Source of the DNA: Lingula anatina
Lineage: Eukaryota > Brachiopoda > Lingulata > Lingulida > Lingulidae
Direction of reading: 5' to 3'
DNA length: 32,013 bases
Assembly: GCF_001039355.2 (NCBI RefSeq)
Contig: NW_019775987.1
Span: forward strand, 1-32,013
Shown here: positions 1-9,686 of the stretch, in pieces
Layout of the letters: every line of letters begins with the position of its first letter
Position numbering within the stretch: the first letter of the stretch is position 1
Made by a program: the position numbers and the translations under genes
Notes under the pieces: model-generated
What the model was told of the DNA's origin: nothing
Database searches by the model: none
What the model saw: only the letters and a program-made list of their open reading frames with translations

Positions 1-750
1 CTTCCCGATTCAACTCCCTGGTGAAAGATATAGCCAAGCTTTCCCTGAAAACTAGTACGAAAAAAATAAACAAATCGCTGCCAATGAAAGTAGTTCCCTT
101 TTGATTCACCCTAAAATATTGAATGCCTATTACGTGATGATAGACTACAGCGTGCCAGCATGCAAATAATGGGTTAGCTCTATGGAACGTCTCGCATTGC
201 AATTTTACTTCTATGCTATTTCCATGCTTCTTTACCCGTATGTGTAATTTTAATTAGAATGTGAAACTCGATATCTGATCACTTCTGACTTCATTTTTAT
301 TTTTGCTATTCGGGCATTTATCGCCGAATGATGAAATACAATATAACATTTATGAAGACAATGGGTGTTACTTCGACCACACGTGCTTTATCAGGTTACC
401 CGTCTTTAGTTATATATCCTCCAAGGCTCTCTCCTTAGTTTGGAATCACGACGATATCCTATTTCCACCGCAATTTAAATGTTTGCTGAACAATTTTGCC
501 ATGGCCGCGTAACAAAGCCTCCATGAGATGCATGCAGTCAAATCCAAGCACCTTTTCAGAAAAAACATGAAAACTAGCGCCACATTTAACATTTACAATG
601 TAACGTAAATGGTATATGAAAGGTATTTGGTAATAAAAAGCCAGGATGGGTTTAATTTTTTTACAGTCCTATCCTTAGGCAATATGTTATGCGATGATGC
701 TTAAAGGTACACTCCATGGTTTGAAAATCCCCCAAACTTAGTATTTTGAT

Positions 751-883
751 TTCTGATGATTTTTGATTATTGATCGATTATTGATCCGGATCACCAACAA
801 AATCTAATCCCCTGTTCCTTGGCCCACTTCTGACAGTTCCTGAAAATTTCATCAAAATCGGTCCATAACTTTTTGAGTTATGT
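751..883 (+). repeat. Short dispersed repeat, 5' piece (split by the Penelope element)
   Basis: This is the left part of a repeat family seen three times here: this split copy, 4933-5251, and 25214-25578. Shared landmarks in order are TGATCCGGATCACC, CCTTGGCCCACTTCTGA, CCTGAAAATTTCATCAAAATC and AACTTTTTGAGTTATG, then a CAAA-rich tract and a closing CCTCCTTGGCGGAGG. Here the sequence stops at GAGTTATGT, where the Penelope-like element begins, and resumes at 4047. The extreme 5' end present in other copies (AAAAGCACTCC then ACCTCCGCCAAG) is missing, so this copy was already truncated or has diverged. The family looks like a non-autonomous element, because both ends carry ACCTCCGCCAAG in inverted orientation. 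Confidence 0.8.
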
Positions 884-917
884 GAAAATAGTTTCATTGG
901 ATCTTAGTTTTGATAGT

Positions 918-1069
918 CAGAAAGGTTTCATTTATGCTAGATCCTGAAATTTGATTTACCTTTTGACTGTTTCGTCTGTTCACTCTGACAGACTTGGTCA
1001 CAACTGAATTACCTGTTCAGGTGAAGGTGAACAGGTTATTATCTCAGTCTTGATGATGACTTGTTAGTC
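918..1069 (+). repeat. Penelope terminal repeat (pseudo-LTR), left, inverted copy
   Basis: This arm is the reverse complement of 3891-4045, starting CAGAAAGGTTTCATTTATGC and ending TGATGACTTGTTAGTC. The arms match almost throughout; the clearest difference is a roughly 5-bp indel, where the right arm has extra bases (ACATG) near the hairpin. Each arm contains a small palindrome, ACCTGTTCA with TGAACAGGT around an 8-base loop, at about 1009-1035 here. Confidence 0.88.
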
Positions 1070-2246
1070 CCCCAACGAGAAAGTACAACACGTTAGCAGA
1101 CACACGTACATCATCCCCAGAAATGCGCATGCGTGCACTTTAAATGAGTTGCTAGATTGCCATAGGAAAATGAATGGGTTCGCGATTCGTGGGTAATTCG
1201 TGATAATTGACAATGACATAATTGATGTCGATAGACAGCAACGATGTGCTATGCTTCAAGCAACTCCTGACCAAATATTGCTAGGGTTTTTAAAAAAAAT
1301 TCTGTTGCACACACGTACTGTACTAAGAAGTTTGCCGTGTATTGCCTAGCCTACCCTCAGCAAAACGCACATATTTTCAGAAATAGTGATTTTAGGCGGT
1401 AGATTCACTCAGAAACAAAGGCAAACTAATTCGTTGCCGATAGCACCAGCAGATAGCAGCACCATACAGAGTCTGATTAAAAACTTTCATGGCAATTGAA
1501 AATCTTTTACCACTGTACAATGGAGTCCAAAAAAGCACTTGGCACAAATGTGAAACTGCCCAGTGCAAGGCCAAGAATTCAATCAGTATTTTCAATTATA
1601 TTATCAGATTCTACATAAATTGACTGACAATATCACTACTCAGTATTTAACTAATCTCTTAATCCAAAATTTCTATCATCATTTAATAATAATGCAAAAT
1701 TCTTCTTTCAGATTGCTATTTATTTTAAATTTTAATGCCGAACTGTTCCAAAATAATCTTGAAGTAAAGGAAAAATGCAAATAAGAAGTGGAAGACCAAT
1801 TTTACCCACATTATTCAATTAGTTTAATATAAAAAGAATAAGATCACGATTTTACAAATTAAAATAATATTTCATTAACTCTTTCATGAATAACATATTA
1901 AACAAAATTAAAGTTATAAATTAGTGGTAATGGCTTATTCTGGAATATATGACCTCTGCACATCATCAGTACCTGACTTGGTACAGTATAGTTACTACTT
2001 GGATACACAGTTAGATTTAATAATGTAACAATAAGAACAATATATATTACAATAAACTCCTCTGCACATGTCAGACGCTTGTTACCATGAACTAACACTA
2101 CTTGACAATGGGCTGAGCACTTATCTCAGAGTCTGTGTGCGATGCCATTGTTGTGCTGTGATTGGCTAGTTGAGTCACGTGAAGCCCTACTGTAGCGCCC
2201 TCGCGTATCGCGTGAATGCTGCGCATTTCTGGCCATGTACATGTAC
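1070..2246. other. Non-coding interior of the Penelope element, possible further insertion
   Basis: About 1.2 kb separates the left terminal repeat from the first recognisable RT residues. It is AT-rich in the middle (1600-2080) and has no long open frame on the plus strand. The expected N-terminal part of the Penelope ORF is not recognisable. Near both ends the 13-mer CCAGAAATGCGCA occurs in inverted orientation (1117-1129 forward, about 2222-2234 reversed), with GTACAT beside each, hinting at the ends of a second insertion. The segment at 2155-2185 holds ATTGG and CACGTG boxes but no gene is attached. Nothing else is recognisable. Confidence 0.45.
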
Positions 2247-3128
2247 GGTAAGCTGGATGCTGACCCCACTCAATCTTATAAGAGAAAGTTAGTTGCAAAC
2301 ATTAACAGATTGTTAAAAGCAGGGAAAAATCAGTGAACAACAAAAACATTTCCTTTATCCCACAGCAGAAATAACACTTAGACTATATTGTGCGCCCAAA
2401 GTACACAAAGAGAACACACCTCTAAGACCGATAGTGAACTATACGGGTTCCATAACATATAACCTTTCAAGAAGTTTAGCAGACATACTAGCTCCATTGA
2501 TAGGGAACACAGAACATCATGTTCAAAATTCAAAACATTTAGTCAAGATCTTGAAAGAATTAAGAATTGAAAAAGATGAAACATTGCTATCATTTGATGT
2601 GACCTCATTATTCACCAACACACCCATCGACCAAGCGATCGACATCACCAGAAGAAGACTACTAGAGGACAAGAAGCTGAAACAGAGAACGCTACTCTAT
2701 CTATTGAAGACATCATGGAACTATTGGAATTTGTTTTAACTAAAACATATTTCATGCAGTTTCAGAGGAATAATATACCACCAAAAATTCGGTACAGCAA
2801 TGGGTAGTCCGGTATCTCCTTTGATCGCTAACATTTCCATGGAAGATTTGGAGCAAACAGCCATCAAAACGGCCCCCCTTTGGTGCAAGCCACGCCTATG
2901 GCTCAGATATGTGGATGACATCCTGGCAATAATACCAAAGGGCACTACAGCAGCAGTGAACCAACACATGAATAGCATTGACCTCTCCAACAGCATAAAA
3001 TTCACCAATGAATAAATGAAGGAAAACCACATAGCTTTCTTGGACACAGACATTATAGTAAAAGCATATGGATCCATAAAAACCAAAGTGCACAGAAAAC
3101 CAACTCACACTAACCAGTATCTGGATTT
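2247..3128 (+). pseudogene. Penelope-type reverse transcriptase, frameshifted remnant
   Basis: Read across frames, this shows the ordered motifs of a Penelope RT. They are DADPTQSYKRKL (2256-2291), the thumb-proximal APKVHKENTPLRPIVNY (2395-2445), motif A LSFDVTSLFTNTPID (about 2588-2632), motif B GTAMGSPVSPLIAN (2792-2833), and the catalytic YVDDILAI (2908-2931). A downstream LDTDI and HTNQYLDF lead to HHPVVHK, typical of the family just before the endonuclease linker. Damage includes a stop and frameshift near 2330-2370, two compensating frameshifts around 2690 and 2770, an in-frame TAA at 3013-3015, and a frameshift near 3127. The active-site aspartates survive, but no continuous protein can be made. 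RT and EN would be a single ORF in an intact element. Confidence 0.87.
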
Positions 3129-3896
3129 CACCATCCAGTAGTACACAAATTGGCAGCGATAAGAACATTGTTAGATCGCTGTTACGAACTAGTGACCGAA
3201 CCAGAAGACAGGATGGAAGAAGAAAACATCCTAAAAGAAGCATTGAAACAATGTAATTACCGAAAATGGACAATAAAGAAGGTGAAACATCAAATTGAAA
3301 TGAAAAGATCAGGAAGTAAGATATCCAAAAATAAGAAAGACCAGAAAGTGGAAAAATCCAAAGGACAAGTGAAAGGAAGATCAGCGAAAATCGTGAATGC
3401 AATGAGGAAGGAAAACATCGGAGTGTCCTTCAAACCACACGCAAAACTCAGAAACTTTCTTGTACATCCAAAAGATAAGATAGAAGACAACAAGAAGTGT
3501 GGAGTAGTATATCAAATCGGGTGTGGGAGCTGTGACAGAGTTTATGTTGGAGAGACGGGAAGAAAATTAGAAACAAGACTAGAGGAACACAAGAAAGATG
3601 TAAAGGAAAATGTAAGAGAGGGAGTTAACACCAGATCCAAACGCTCTATGTCGACAGCAGTTCTACACAAATCTTCCATCACAGATCATATGTCAGATAA
3701 CAACCATGTGCCAAAATGGAACAATGTAAAGGTGCTAACCGGTGAAAATGACAACAACAAACGCAAAGTTCTGGAATCAATCTGGATACGAAGGAAGAAA
3801 CACACCATGAACAGAGATGAAGGAGCACACAAGCTGTCCCATGTGTATGACGACATTCTCAAACCCACCCTGGGGGGAGGGGGCGAGAGGGACTAA
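3129..3896 (+). CDS. Penelope GIY-YIG endonuclease region (C-terminal part of the element's ORF)
   Basis: This frame is open from HHPVVHK at 3129 to a stop beside the right terminal repeat. The first internal Met is at 3150, and residue numbers below count from it (248 residues). A lysine-rich basic linker covers about residues 40-95. The GIY-YIG nuclease follows: VVYQI at 119-123, CGSC at 125-128, YVGETGRK at 132-139, LEEH at 144-147, a later HMSDNNH around 180-186, then ESIWIRRK at 209-216 and [15 protein letters not shown] at 220-234. Those Tyr, Arg, Glu and Asn positions match the catalytic pattern of the family. This domain nicks target DNA to prime reverse transcription. It is the best-preserved part of the element, but the upstream RT is broken, so it is better regarded as a relic than an expressed gene. 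Confidence 0.85.
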   Translation, partial: HHPVVHKLAAIRTLLDRCYELVTEPEDRMEEENILKEALKQCNYRKWTIKKVKHQIEMKRSGSKISKNKKDQKVEKSKGQVKGRSAKIVNAMRKENIGVSFKPHAKLRNFLVHPKDKIEDNKKCGVVYQIGCGSCDRVYVGETGRKLETRLEEHKKDVKENVREGVNTRSKRSMSTAVLHKSSITDHMSDNNHVPKWNNVKVLTGENDNNKRKVLESIWIRRKKHTMNRDEGAHKLSHVYDDILKPTLGGGGERD

Positions 3897-4045
3897 CAAG
3901 TCATCATCAAGACTGAGATAATTACATGTACCTGTTCACCTTCACCTGAACAGGTAATTCAGTTGTGACCAAGTCTGTCAGAGTGAACAGACGAAACAGT
4001 CAGGTAAATCAAATTTCAGGATCTAGCATAAATGAAACCTTTCTG
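3891..4045 (-). repeat. Penelope terminal repeat (pseudo-LTR), right copy
   Basis: This is the inverted partner of 918-1069, and it begins directly at the end of the endonuclease frame (GACTAACAAG contains the stop TAA). It contains the hairpin ACCTGTTCA...TGAACAGGT at about 3930-3955. A canonical hammerhead core (CTGATGA ... GAAA), which some Penelope pseudo-LTRs carry, was not found. Confidence 0.87.
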
Positions 4046-4046
4046 A

Positions 4047-4122
4047 TTTTTTAGTTATGTTGATGACAGACAAACAAACAAACAAACAGGGGTGAAAACA
4101 TAACCTCCTTGGCGGAGGTAAC
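4047..4122 (+). repeat. Short dispersed repeat, 3' piece
   Basis: This continues the repeat interrupted at 883. AGTTATGTTGATGACAGAC is followed by a CAAA tract and the closing CATAACCTCCTTGGCGGAGG, the same ending as at 5215-5251 and 25530-25578. Confidence 0.82.
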
Positions 4123-4683
4123 AACAGCAATGTTTATTTAGAGCCGGATATCTAATTATTCTTAGTAGACATCACAATATGAAATACAAGTTAAAGAAAA
4201 TGAAAAAAAAAAGTTATACCAGTATATACGTAAAATCAAAATTTTGCTATTTCATTAATCCTAAAAGTCCATTACTTGTCTTATTAAAGAAACCATACAG
4301 CTCGGTCAGTGTGACAGGAATGGAAGCCTGGGATCCCATGTGATTAGTACAGGTTAGTGTTTAGTTGTAGTATTTGGTTTAGTATATGGGGCGAATGTCA
4401 CCTGTACAAAATAACGGAACAGATTACGGTTCATAGTCGACTACCCTTCCCGTCACACTGATGTTAATCGGGCCATTCAGAATAGAAGATCCGAGTTTCA
4501 GCTCATCCAGGGATCAAATATGGCGGACCCTACATGAAAGGAAGACCGTTGAATCCTGTAATGCTCTCTCCGTCTCTCATACGCCTGTTGTATTATTATA
4601 TTATCTATCATACTAGTGTAGGCCTGTTAAGTCCAAATCTAGAATAGGGCCACTTCCGTTTACCAGAACGCCATACTTAATCA

Positions 4684-4832
4684 CAGTCAAATCCAAGCAC
4701 CTTTTCAGATAAATCGTGAAAACTAGCGGCACATTTAACACTTACAATGTAACGTAAATGGTATATGAAAGGTATTTGGTAATAAATTGGCAGGATGAGT
4801 TTCATTTTTACAGTCCTATTCGTAGATAATAT
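4684..4832 (+). repeat. Extra 150-bp duplicate of 535-684
   Basis: The piece running from CAGTCAAATCCAAGCACC to about GATAATAT occurs at 535-684, here, and at 24851-25000 in copy B. Copy B has nothing like it at the position matching this one (about 26290-26435), so this is an additional copy confined to A. Its sequence is mosaic: AGCGGCACATTTAACACTTAC and ATTGGCAGGATGAGTTTC agree with copy B, while GTAACGTAAATGG and GGTATTTGG agree with 535-684. Confidence 0.75.
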
Positions 4833-4932
4833 TTGTGAGACTGTTTTATATAAAATTCAAAAACTGTTGATTTGTTTAATTGCCGCATTGATAAGAAGTG
4901 CTACTACGTAAGTTTTCGGCCTATATGTAACT

Positions 4933-5251
4933 AGAAAAGCACTCCAAGAGCGCAGACCTCTGCCAAGGCAGCAAAGTCTCCTCTCAATGCCGTTTCACCT
5001 CTACATTTTCATTCTATAATGATTTAGTTTTTTATTTTTTATTATTGATTGATTGATTATTGATTGATTTTTGATCCGGATCATCACCAAAAACTAAACA
5101 TCCGTTCCTTGGCCCACTTCTGAGAGTTCCTGAAAATTTCATCAAAATCGGTCCACAACTTTGAGTTATGTTGATGACAAACAGACAGAAAGACAAACAA
5201 GCAAACAAACAAACAAACAGGGGTGAAAACGTAACCTCCTTGGCGGAGATA
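4933..5251 (+). repeat. Short dispersed repeat with inverted ends, full-length copy
   Basis: It starts AAAAGCACTCCAAGAGCGCAG and CCTCTGCCAAGG, and ends with the CAAA tract, GGGGTGAAAAC and AACCTCCTTGGCGGAG. The end motifs ACCTC(C/T)GCCAAG and CTTGGCGGAG are inverted with respect to each other. Copy B lacks the insert: GGCCTATACG...TAATTATAAAGC at about 26523-26550 is continuous there. It therefore transposed into A after the A/B duplication, or was lost cleanly from B. There is no coding capacity, so it looks MITE-like. Confidence 0.78.
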
Positions 5252-5819
5252 ATTACAAAGCAGCCAAAATAAAGGGGCAAGTCAGGATTATGCAAACACA
5301 AACTCTTAATGTGAATAAAACGGTCATTATTATTATTGCGGAAAAATTAACCCACACATCAATTGGCACCGACTATTACAACTGGGACTCTCTGCTCATA
5401 CAAGGCACCGGTTATATTGTGTTAGGTGTACGGAGGAGAGTTGTGCTTTTATGTTTATAGGAACTTAATCATAAGCAAAATTGGTCTTCGGAGAGCATAG
5501 AATAAAGAACAAAAAATGTCCTTTTAACCCCCCCCCCCCCCCAAACTCCGGTCAGTAGTAAGGAAGATGCCACAAACAGCCGTCTTCGCACTCTCACGCT
5601 ATGTTCTCCAATCAGGGATTCAAATTAATGAATTCGAGACATAAAAGAAATGTTGATTTCTTTATAAAAAGTTGAACTAAAAAACTCTAATTCAGTATTC
5701 GTTTCCTTATCCGATTTTTGTATTTAATGTCTTTATTATCAATTCTAAGAAAACCCTTAGAGGAAATTCGTCTATATGCTAGTAAAATCATTTGGAGTGA
5801 AAAAATAAATCAAAACTTT

Positions 5820-7080
5820 AAATATTACGTAATATTATTTTAGGTACTGTCATCATTTTTCCCATATTGTGATTTTCTTTATGTGAATTTTAACTGTCAT
5901 GATCCTGAAACTGTAATCTTATTGACCATGTTACCTGTTGTGAATGACTAAAATTGAGTGTTGATTGACTGTGCTGTTATAAGCATTATTTATTATTGCA
6001 TCAAAATTGACAAAATGCACTATTTTCTGCATCTTTATTTTCTGCCTTTTTTATTTTCTGCCTTTTTTGTTAGGTGATCCACTTAATTACTCTAAGGCAG
6101 GTATGGCCAGTCTCTCAAAATGGCGCAAAAACACAAAAGTGTACCACAAAAGTGTACTTTCCTGATGCAGACGCCGCCACAATGTAGTATTATGCACAAG
6201 AAACATTAATTTTGCTGAATGAGAAGCCAATATTTTACCATCAAACTTTCAAATATTTCTAACATGTTCTTCATAAAGTATGCTGAAAGGAAAGATGTGG
6301 AAATGATCACCAAATATCAAATAAATAGCTTGAATGAGTAGAGTTTCTTGACAAATTTCTTGAATTTATATTTTTAAAACGTCATAATAATTGTCTTTAA
6401 TGCCAATAAAAAAAACATAATCTACAAATTGTCTTTTTTTCTTAACTAGCGAAATTAATGTCATCCACAACATTTGATGGGTATACTATGGTATTACCAA
6501 ATGGAAGCTATGTATTGGTTAGAATTCAACAATAATGATATTTATTTTTTCAATAGGTATACTTTAGATATAAAAATATAGCTTGAATTATTGGTAAAAT
6601 AATAAGAAGAGGAATTTAACAAGGGACATTACAAAAATCTAATAATTTTTCTTTTTATTTTGCATTCTGGGCTAGCTTACTGTGACTTTTAAAATATGAC
6701 AATATAATACATGTACTTTTAAAATGAATGTGTTTTTTTAAAGAGAGAAAATAAACAATTAACCTGCCTCTAACATTTTTAAAATTCTAATCAAGTATAT
6801 ATATATATATATATAATTTTGTACTTCGTCAAAATGTTTAATTAGATGGACATTTGTAACACCGTGACTATTGTGAGAGGCACATGTACTACCACAGTGT
6901 ACTACTACTACAGTACGTACCAAAAACACGAATGTATGTCTAGTTGCTTTCACGAGACGGGTAAAAATAAAGTTCAAAAGACAAATTAGATAAAAAATAA
7001 GAGGACATTCAACTACAAAATATACATTTAAATCGTCATTTCAAATCAAACGAAGAAAACCGCAAAACTAAAGTTCTTAC
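5820..7080. other. AT-rich intergenic sequence, no gene seen
   Basis: No conserved reading frame was seen. It contains the last block of the A duplication (6070-6155, matching 27925-28005) and a short (TA)n tract at about 6797-6814. The few small open frames have AT-driven composition and no recognisable domain. Confidence 0.6.
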
Positions 7081-7410
7081 TTGTAGTTCAACCGAGAAGA
7101 CATCTAGCTTTTGTTATTGACTGACGTCACATGCGCAATGCAAGTGCCCGGTGGACCTTAGACTCGCGTCTTGGAACTAACGTCGACCAGATTTCCGATT
7201 AGGTCGTTGCTATATTTTTTTTGCAACGAATCACCTGAGGGAAATATATTGCGTTGTTTCCACATCACACATATTGTGCTTTGCTCATCTACGGCAATTT
7301 AATAACTTTCAAAGCTTGCGTTCGGACACACTGTAGCTTAAAGTTCCGAGTATCCTAAATATTTCGACTTGAAAGTAAACGTTTTATCTTCGGATAGGAA
7401 AGTCTAGATT
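7081..7410. promoter_or_regulatory. Candidate promoter-like GC-richer segment with CRE and NRF1-like sites
   Basis: In an AT-rich neighbourhood this block has a perfect CRE (TGACGTCA, about 7122-7129) followed at once by CATGCGCAATGC, which resembles the NRF1 site. A GC-richer stretch with CGCGTC and ACGTCGACC follows. Such a pairing is common in TATA-less animal promoters. No clear transcript can be assigned on either strand; the 91-codon frame that follows at 7411 is AT-rich and unrecognised. This is inference from motifs only. Confidence 0.3.
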
Positions 7411-8383
7411 ATGAATAGCAATTCCGTCAATGACATTTCAAAATCGTATTTTCAACCTATCAGGAGCCTACGATGTATTTCCACGAAAACGGTCTCAGGA
7501 TTAGATCCTATTAGCCTAGCTATGACATGCACCAGGCATTTATGCATTGGAAAATTATCCATTTCCAAATTTAGTGCACATGAAGTAGCCTCTTTTTTTT
7601 CTCTTTTGGCTGAAATAATTTTAAAATTTGGTCTATTTTCATTCGTTTATGTATATGTTATTTATAATTTTGATATTTTTATTTGAGTGTGTGTGTGTGT
7701 GTGACAGAGGTTAGATGATATCATTATCTGGTTGTAATTAGGGTTGAACGAAAGGCTAGCTCAGACTCCTAGCTAGTTTCAAAACGGATAAATGGCCTTA
7801 TTCAATATCGAAAAAACAAAATCATCATATTCACCGCCCCCTTGTCCAGCCTCGGCAGTCAGTTATCTTGACACAGCTTGAATTGATCTTTCTGTTATAG
7901 TAGGATTATGGCCAGTATCAGAACAGAAAATTTCGTTGATAATTTGGTGGGGAGTGGGGGAATGCGGTTTACCCCGGGAAAATTCGATAAAAATGAGCTT
8001 TTGACGAGAAAATCCTTACTTGGAAGGCCCTAAAGGTACACGCAATTTTCAGGCATACTTTGCATGTTTACATGTACTGGAAAGTATCTTATCTTTCCCA
8101 ATTCAGGTGACTGGTCAGTCTTTTAGAACTTTAAATCGTTTAATAGAAATGGAATGAAGCATCGAATCCAAGTGCGGGGACGGGTCAAGGAATGCTTCGT
8201 GAGTAGGAATAATAACTTTTTCCCCGCGGAAAAATCATTTGTGTGGATAAAAACCGGATAGAGTACCTTTAATAAAGTCTTATATGAGAGTCGCCTAAAC
8301 GGAGCCCTCTCACTCAACGGCAACTAAATTGTATAATTGTAATTCTGATTGGTCCAAAGAAACACAAATCAACCTGTGAAAGA
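7411..8383. other. Intergenic, no supported gene
   Basis: A plus-strand frame at 7411-7686 begins after an AT-rich leader. Its second half is made of Phe, Ile, Tyr and Val codons forced by AT content, and no domain is recognisable. A (GT)n run lies at 7687-7703. The remainder shows no conserved frame or repeat that I recognise. Confidence 0.5.
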
Positions 8384-8610
8384 GCCCGTTCAGAATAGAA
8401 GATCCGAGGATCTTCTGATCCACGGATCAAATATGGCGGACCCTACATGAAAGATTAAGAGACAACTTATCAGCTGATGGTCACCCCGCCGCCACAATAT
8501 TTGTCCTATCCGAGGATCTTCTGATCCACGGATCAAATATGGCGGACCCTTCATGAAAGATTAAGAGCCAACTTATCAATAGATCCTCGGATCTTCTTTT
8601 CTGAATGGGC
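8384..8610. mobile_element. Short terminal-inverted-repeat element (MITE-like) with internal duplication
   Basis: The ends are inverted: GCCCGTTCAGAATAGAAGATCC at the left and, reading inward from the right, GCCCATTCAGAAAAGAAGATCC (about 20 of 22 bases). Within it, GATCTTCTGATCCACGGATCAAATATGGCGGACCC followed by a CATGAAAGATTAAGAG module occurs twice (about 8408-8462 and 8515-8573). Related sequence (GGGCCATTCAGAATAGAAGATCC and GGATCAAATATGGCGGACCC) is at 4472-4545 in copy A and 26075-26140 in copy B, so this is a family. It has no coding capacity. I could not define a target-site duplication. Confidence 0.7.
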
Positions 8611-9494
8611 TTAAAGGGGGTTAAGAACCGCATCAACTTCATTACAAGTCAAAAACAGTTAACGCGTTTTAATGCTGATGCGTGTAACGTATACGATGTG
8701 AAAGGGCGGAATTAGTACTTGCAATTGATCAATGAGACGACGCTTGGTTATCATGTTTGGTCAGTGCTCCATCATCGAAAGAGATAGTTCTCCACTCTAA
8801 ATATTGTTGTCATTTTTATATCAGTAGTTATGAAATGAATCATTGTTTATGTTTATTATATAGCACTGCCGTGAATTTTTAGTAACGTTATGTAATTTAT
8901 TTTTATTACAACATCATTTAATTTCATGGACTTTATGCTAACACTGATACCCATTTTGCCCAAAAGATTGGGATCCTTTCTTTTTTCATCATTGTTGGGG
9001 CAATTGCCGTCAAAATCGATGGCATTGTTTATTGCGTTCCACGCACTGTTCTTCTGACATGCGTTGGGGCAACTGTAAGTTTGAACATGTTTTCAGGTGT
9101 CTCGATCCAACGGCTTTGGCCGGACAAAAACGTCAACGCCTCTAGATACAGCAACTCCATTCAGCACGTCTAGCGCCATTCCCTAGAGATTTTTTTGTGT
9201 GATACATTTATATCTGACAAGAAGAATTCAATGCAACTCCACATACAGCCTGTTAATTTGTAACGTTCATATATTACAAGGGACAGTACCGGTATGTTGC
9301 TTTGATAAAAACGTTTGCTCCAAAGAAGTGCATAACAGTTTCTTGGTATCAATGGATCTCTGAAAAGAGGAAATAAGGAGACAAAGGTGACCCCTATTGA
9401 AGCGCCCGCATTTAAAACCTGAAGCATATAGGGCACAATGGTGGAAGAAGGTCGGGCGAAAAGCTTTTTTTTTATTTGCTTTAAAATGTTCACA
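8611..9494. other. Intergenic, no gene seen
   Basis: No coding frame or repeat was recognised. A minus-strand open frame across 9170-9604 has no domain, and part of it is made by the tandem repeat at 9495-9631, so I do not call it. Confidence 0.5.
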
Positions 9495-9631
9495 AATGCG
9501 GTGATGGTCCTCAGACTCTTTAGCATTTCCTCGCTAATCGAAAAACTGTTGTTCGTCAATCCAAATAATGCGGTAATGGTCCTCAGACTCTTTGACATTC
9601 CCAAAACCTGGCGTTCGTCAATCCAAATAAA
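9495..9631. repeat. Two-copy tandem repeat, 72-bp period
   Basis: AATGCGGT(G/A)ATGGTCCTCAGACTCTTT begins at 9495 and again at 9567. Each unit ends in GTTCGTCAATCCAAATAA, with a diverged middle. It lies 3' of the cysteine-rich gene on the minus strand. An AATAAA on the minus strand at 9471-9476 could be that gene's poly(A) signal. Confidence 0.7.
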
Positions 9632-9686
9632 ATAGGCCCATCATCTGTTAGATTGCAGACCAAATGTATTTAACATATGCACCTAT

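Larger units (their letters stand above)
884..4046 (+). mobile_element. Penelope-like retroelement (EN+ type), decayed
   Basis: The element is flanked by nearly identical 14-mers, TTTTTGAGTTATGT at 870-883 and TTTTTTAGTTATGT at 4047-4060, which I read as the target-site duplication. Its terminal repeats (918-1069 and 3891-4045) are inverted relative to each other, an arrangement known for Penelope pseudo-LTRs. Inside, on the plus strand, are a broken Penelope-type reverse transcriptase and a downstream GIY-YIG endonuclease, in the order typical of endonuclease-bearing Penelope elements. The element is inserted in a short dispersed repeat whose uninterrupted counterpart (TTTTTGAGTCATGT) is at 25497-25510 in copy B. 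Frameshifts and stops in the RT make this copy non-autonomous. Confidence 0.88.
10..6155. repeat. Segmental duplication, copy A (runs off the left edge)
   Basis: This stretch matches 22778-28005 block by block, in the same order and orientation. Examples are 10-92 with 22778-22868, 93-710 with 24411-25040, 4200-4660 with 25590-26290, 4833-4925 with 26440-26540, 5260-5450 with 26550-26715, 5550-5815 with 27100-27475, and 6070-6155 with 27925-28005. Matching blocks are clearly alike by eye but carry many substitutions and indels, so the duplication is not recent. Copy A has two things copy B lacks: the Penelope-like element and the short repeat at 4933-5251. It also has an extra 150-bp piece at 4684-4832. 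The true left end is outside the window. No host protein is recognisable in the shared sequence. Confidence 0.85.

Noticed and set aside
1040-1100. Hammerhead ribozyme in the Penelope terminal repeat
   Set aside because: The sequence has TTGATGA in place of the invariant CTGATGA, and the stem/GAAA spacing does not fit. I keep it only as a low-interest lead.
2736-3402. Minus-strand frames of 116 and 168 codons
   Set aside because: They are antisense shadows of the Penelope RT and endonuclease, which have clear family motifs on the plus strand.
5527-5543. Poly-C/poly-G runs (also near 25041, 27078, 30189 and 30350) as regulatory elements
   Set aside because: They are simple homopolymer runs that vary between duplicate copies, with no evidence of function.
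7411-7686. 91-codon plus-strand frame as a gene
   Set aside because: It has AT-driven composition, no recognised domain, no splice support and no homologous frame in the window.
9170-9604. 144-codon minus-strand frame as another exon of the cysteine-rich gene
   Set aside because: Part of it is translated tandem repeat, it has no cysteine pattern like the gene, and it lies past a plausible poly(A) signal and stop.
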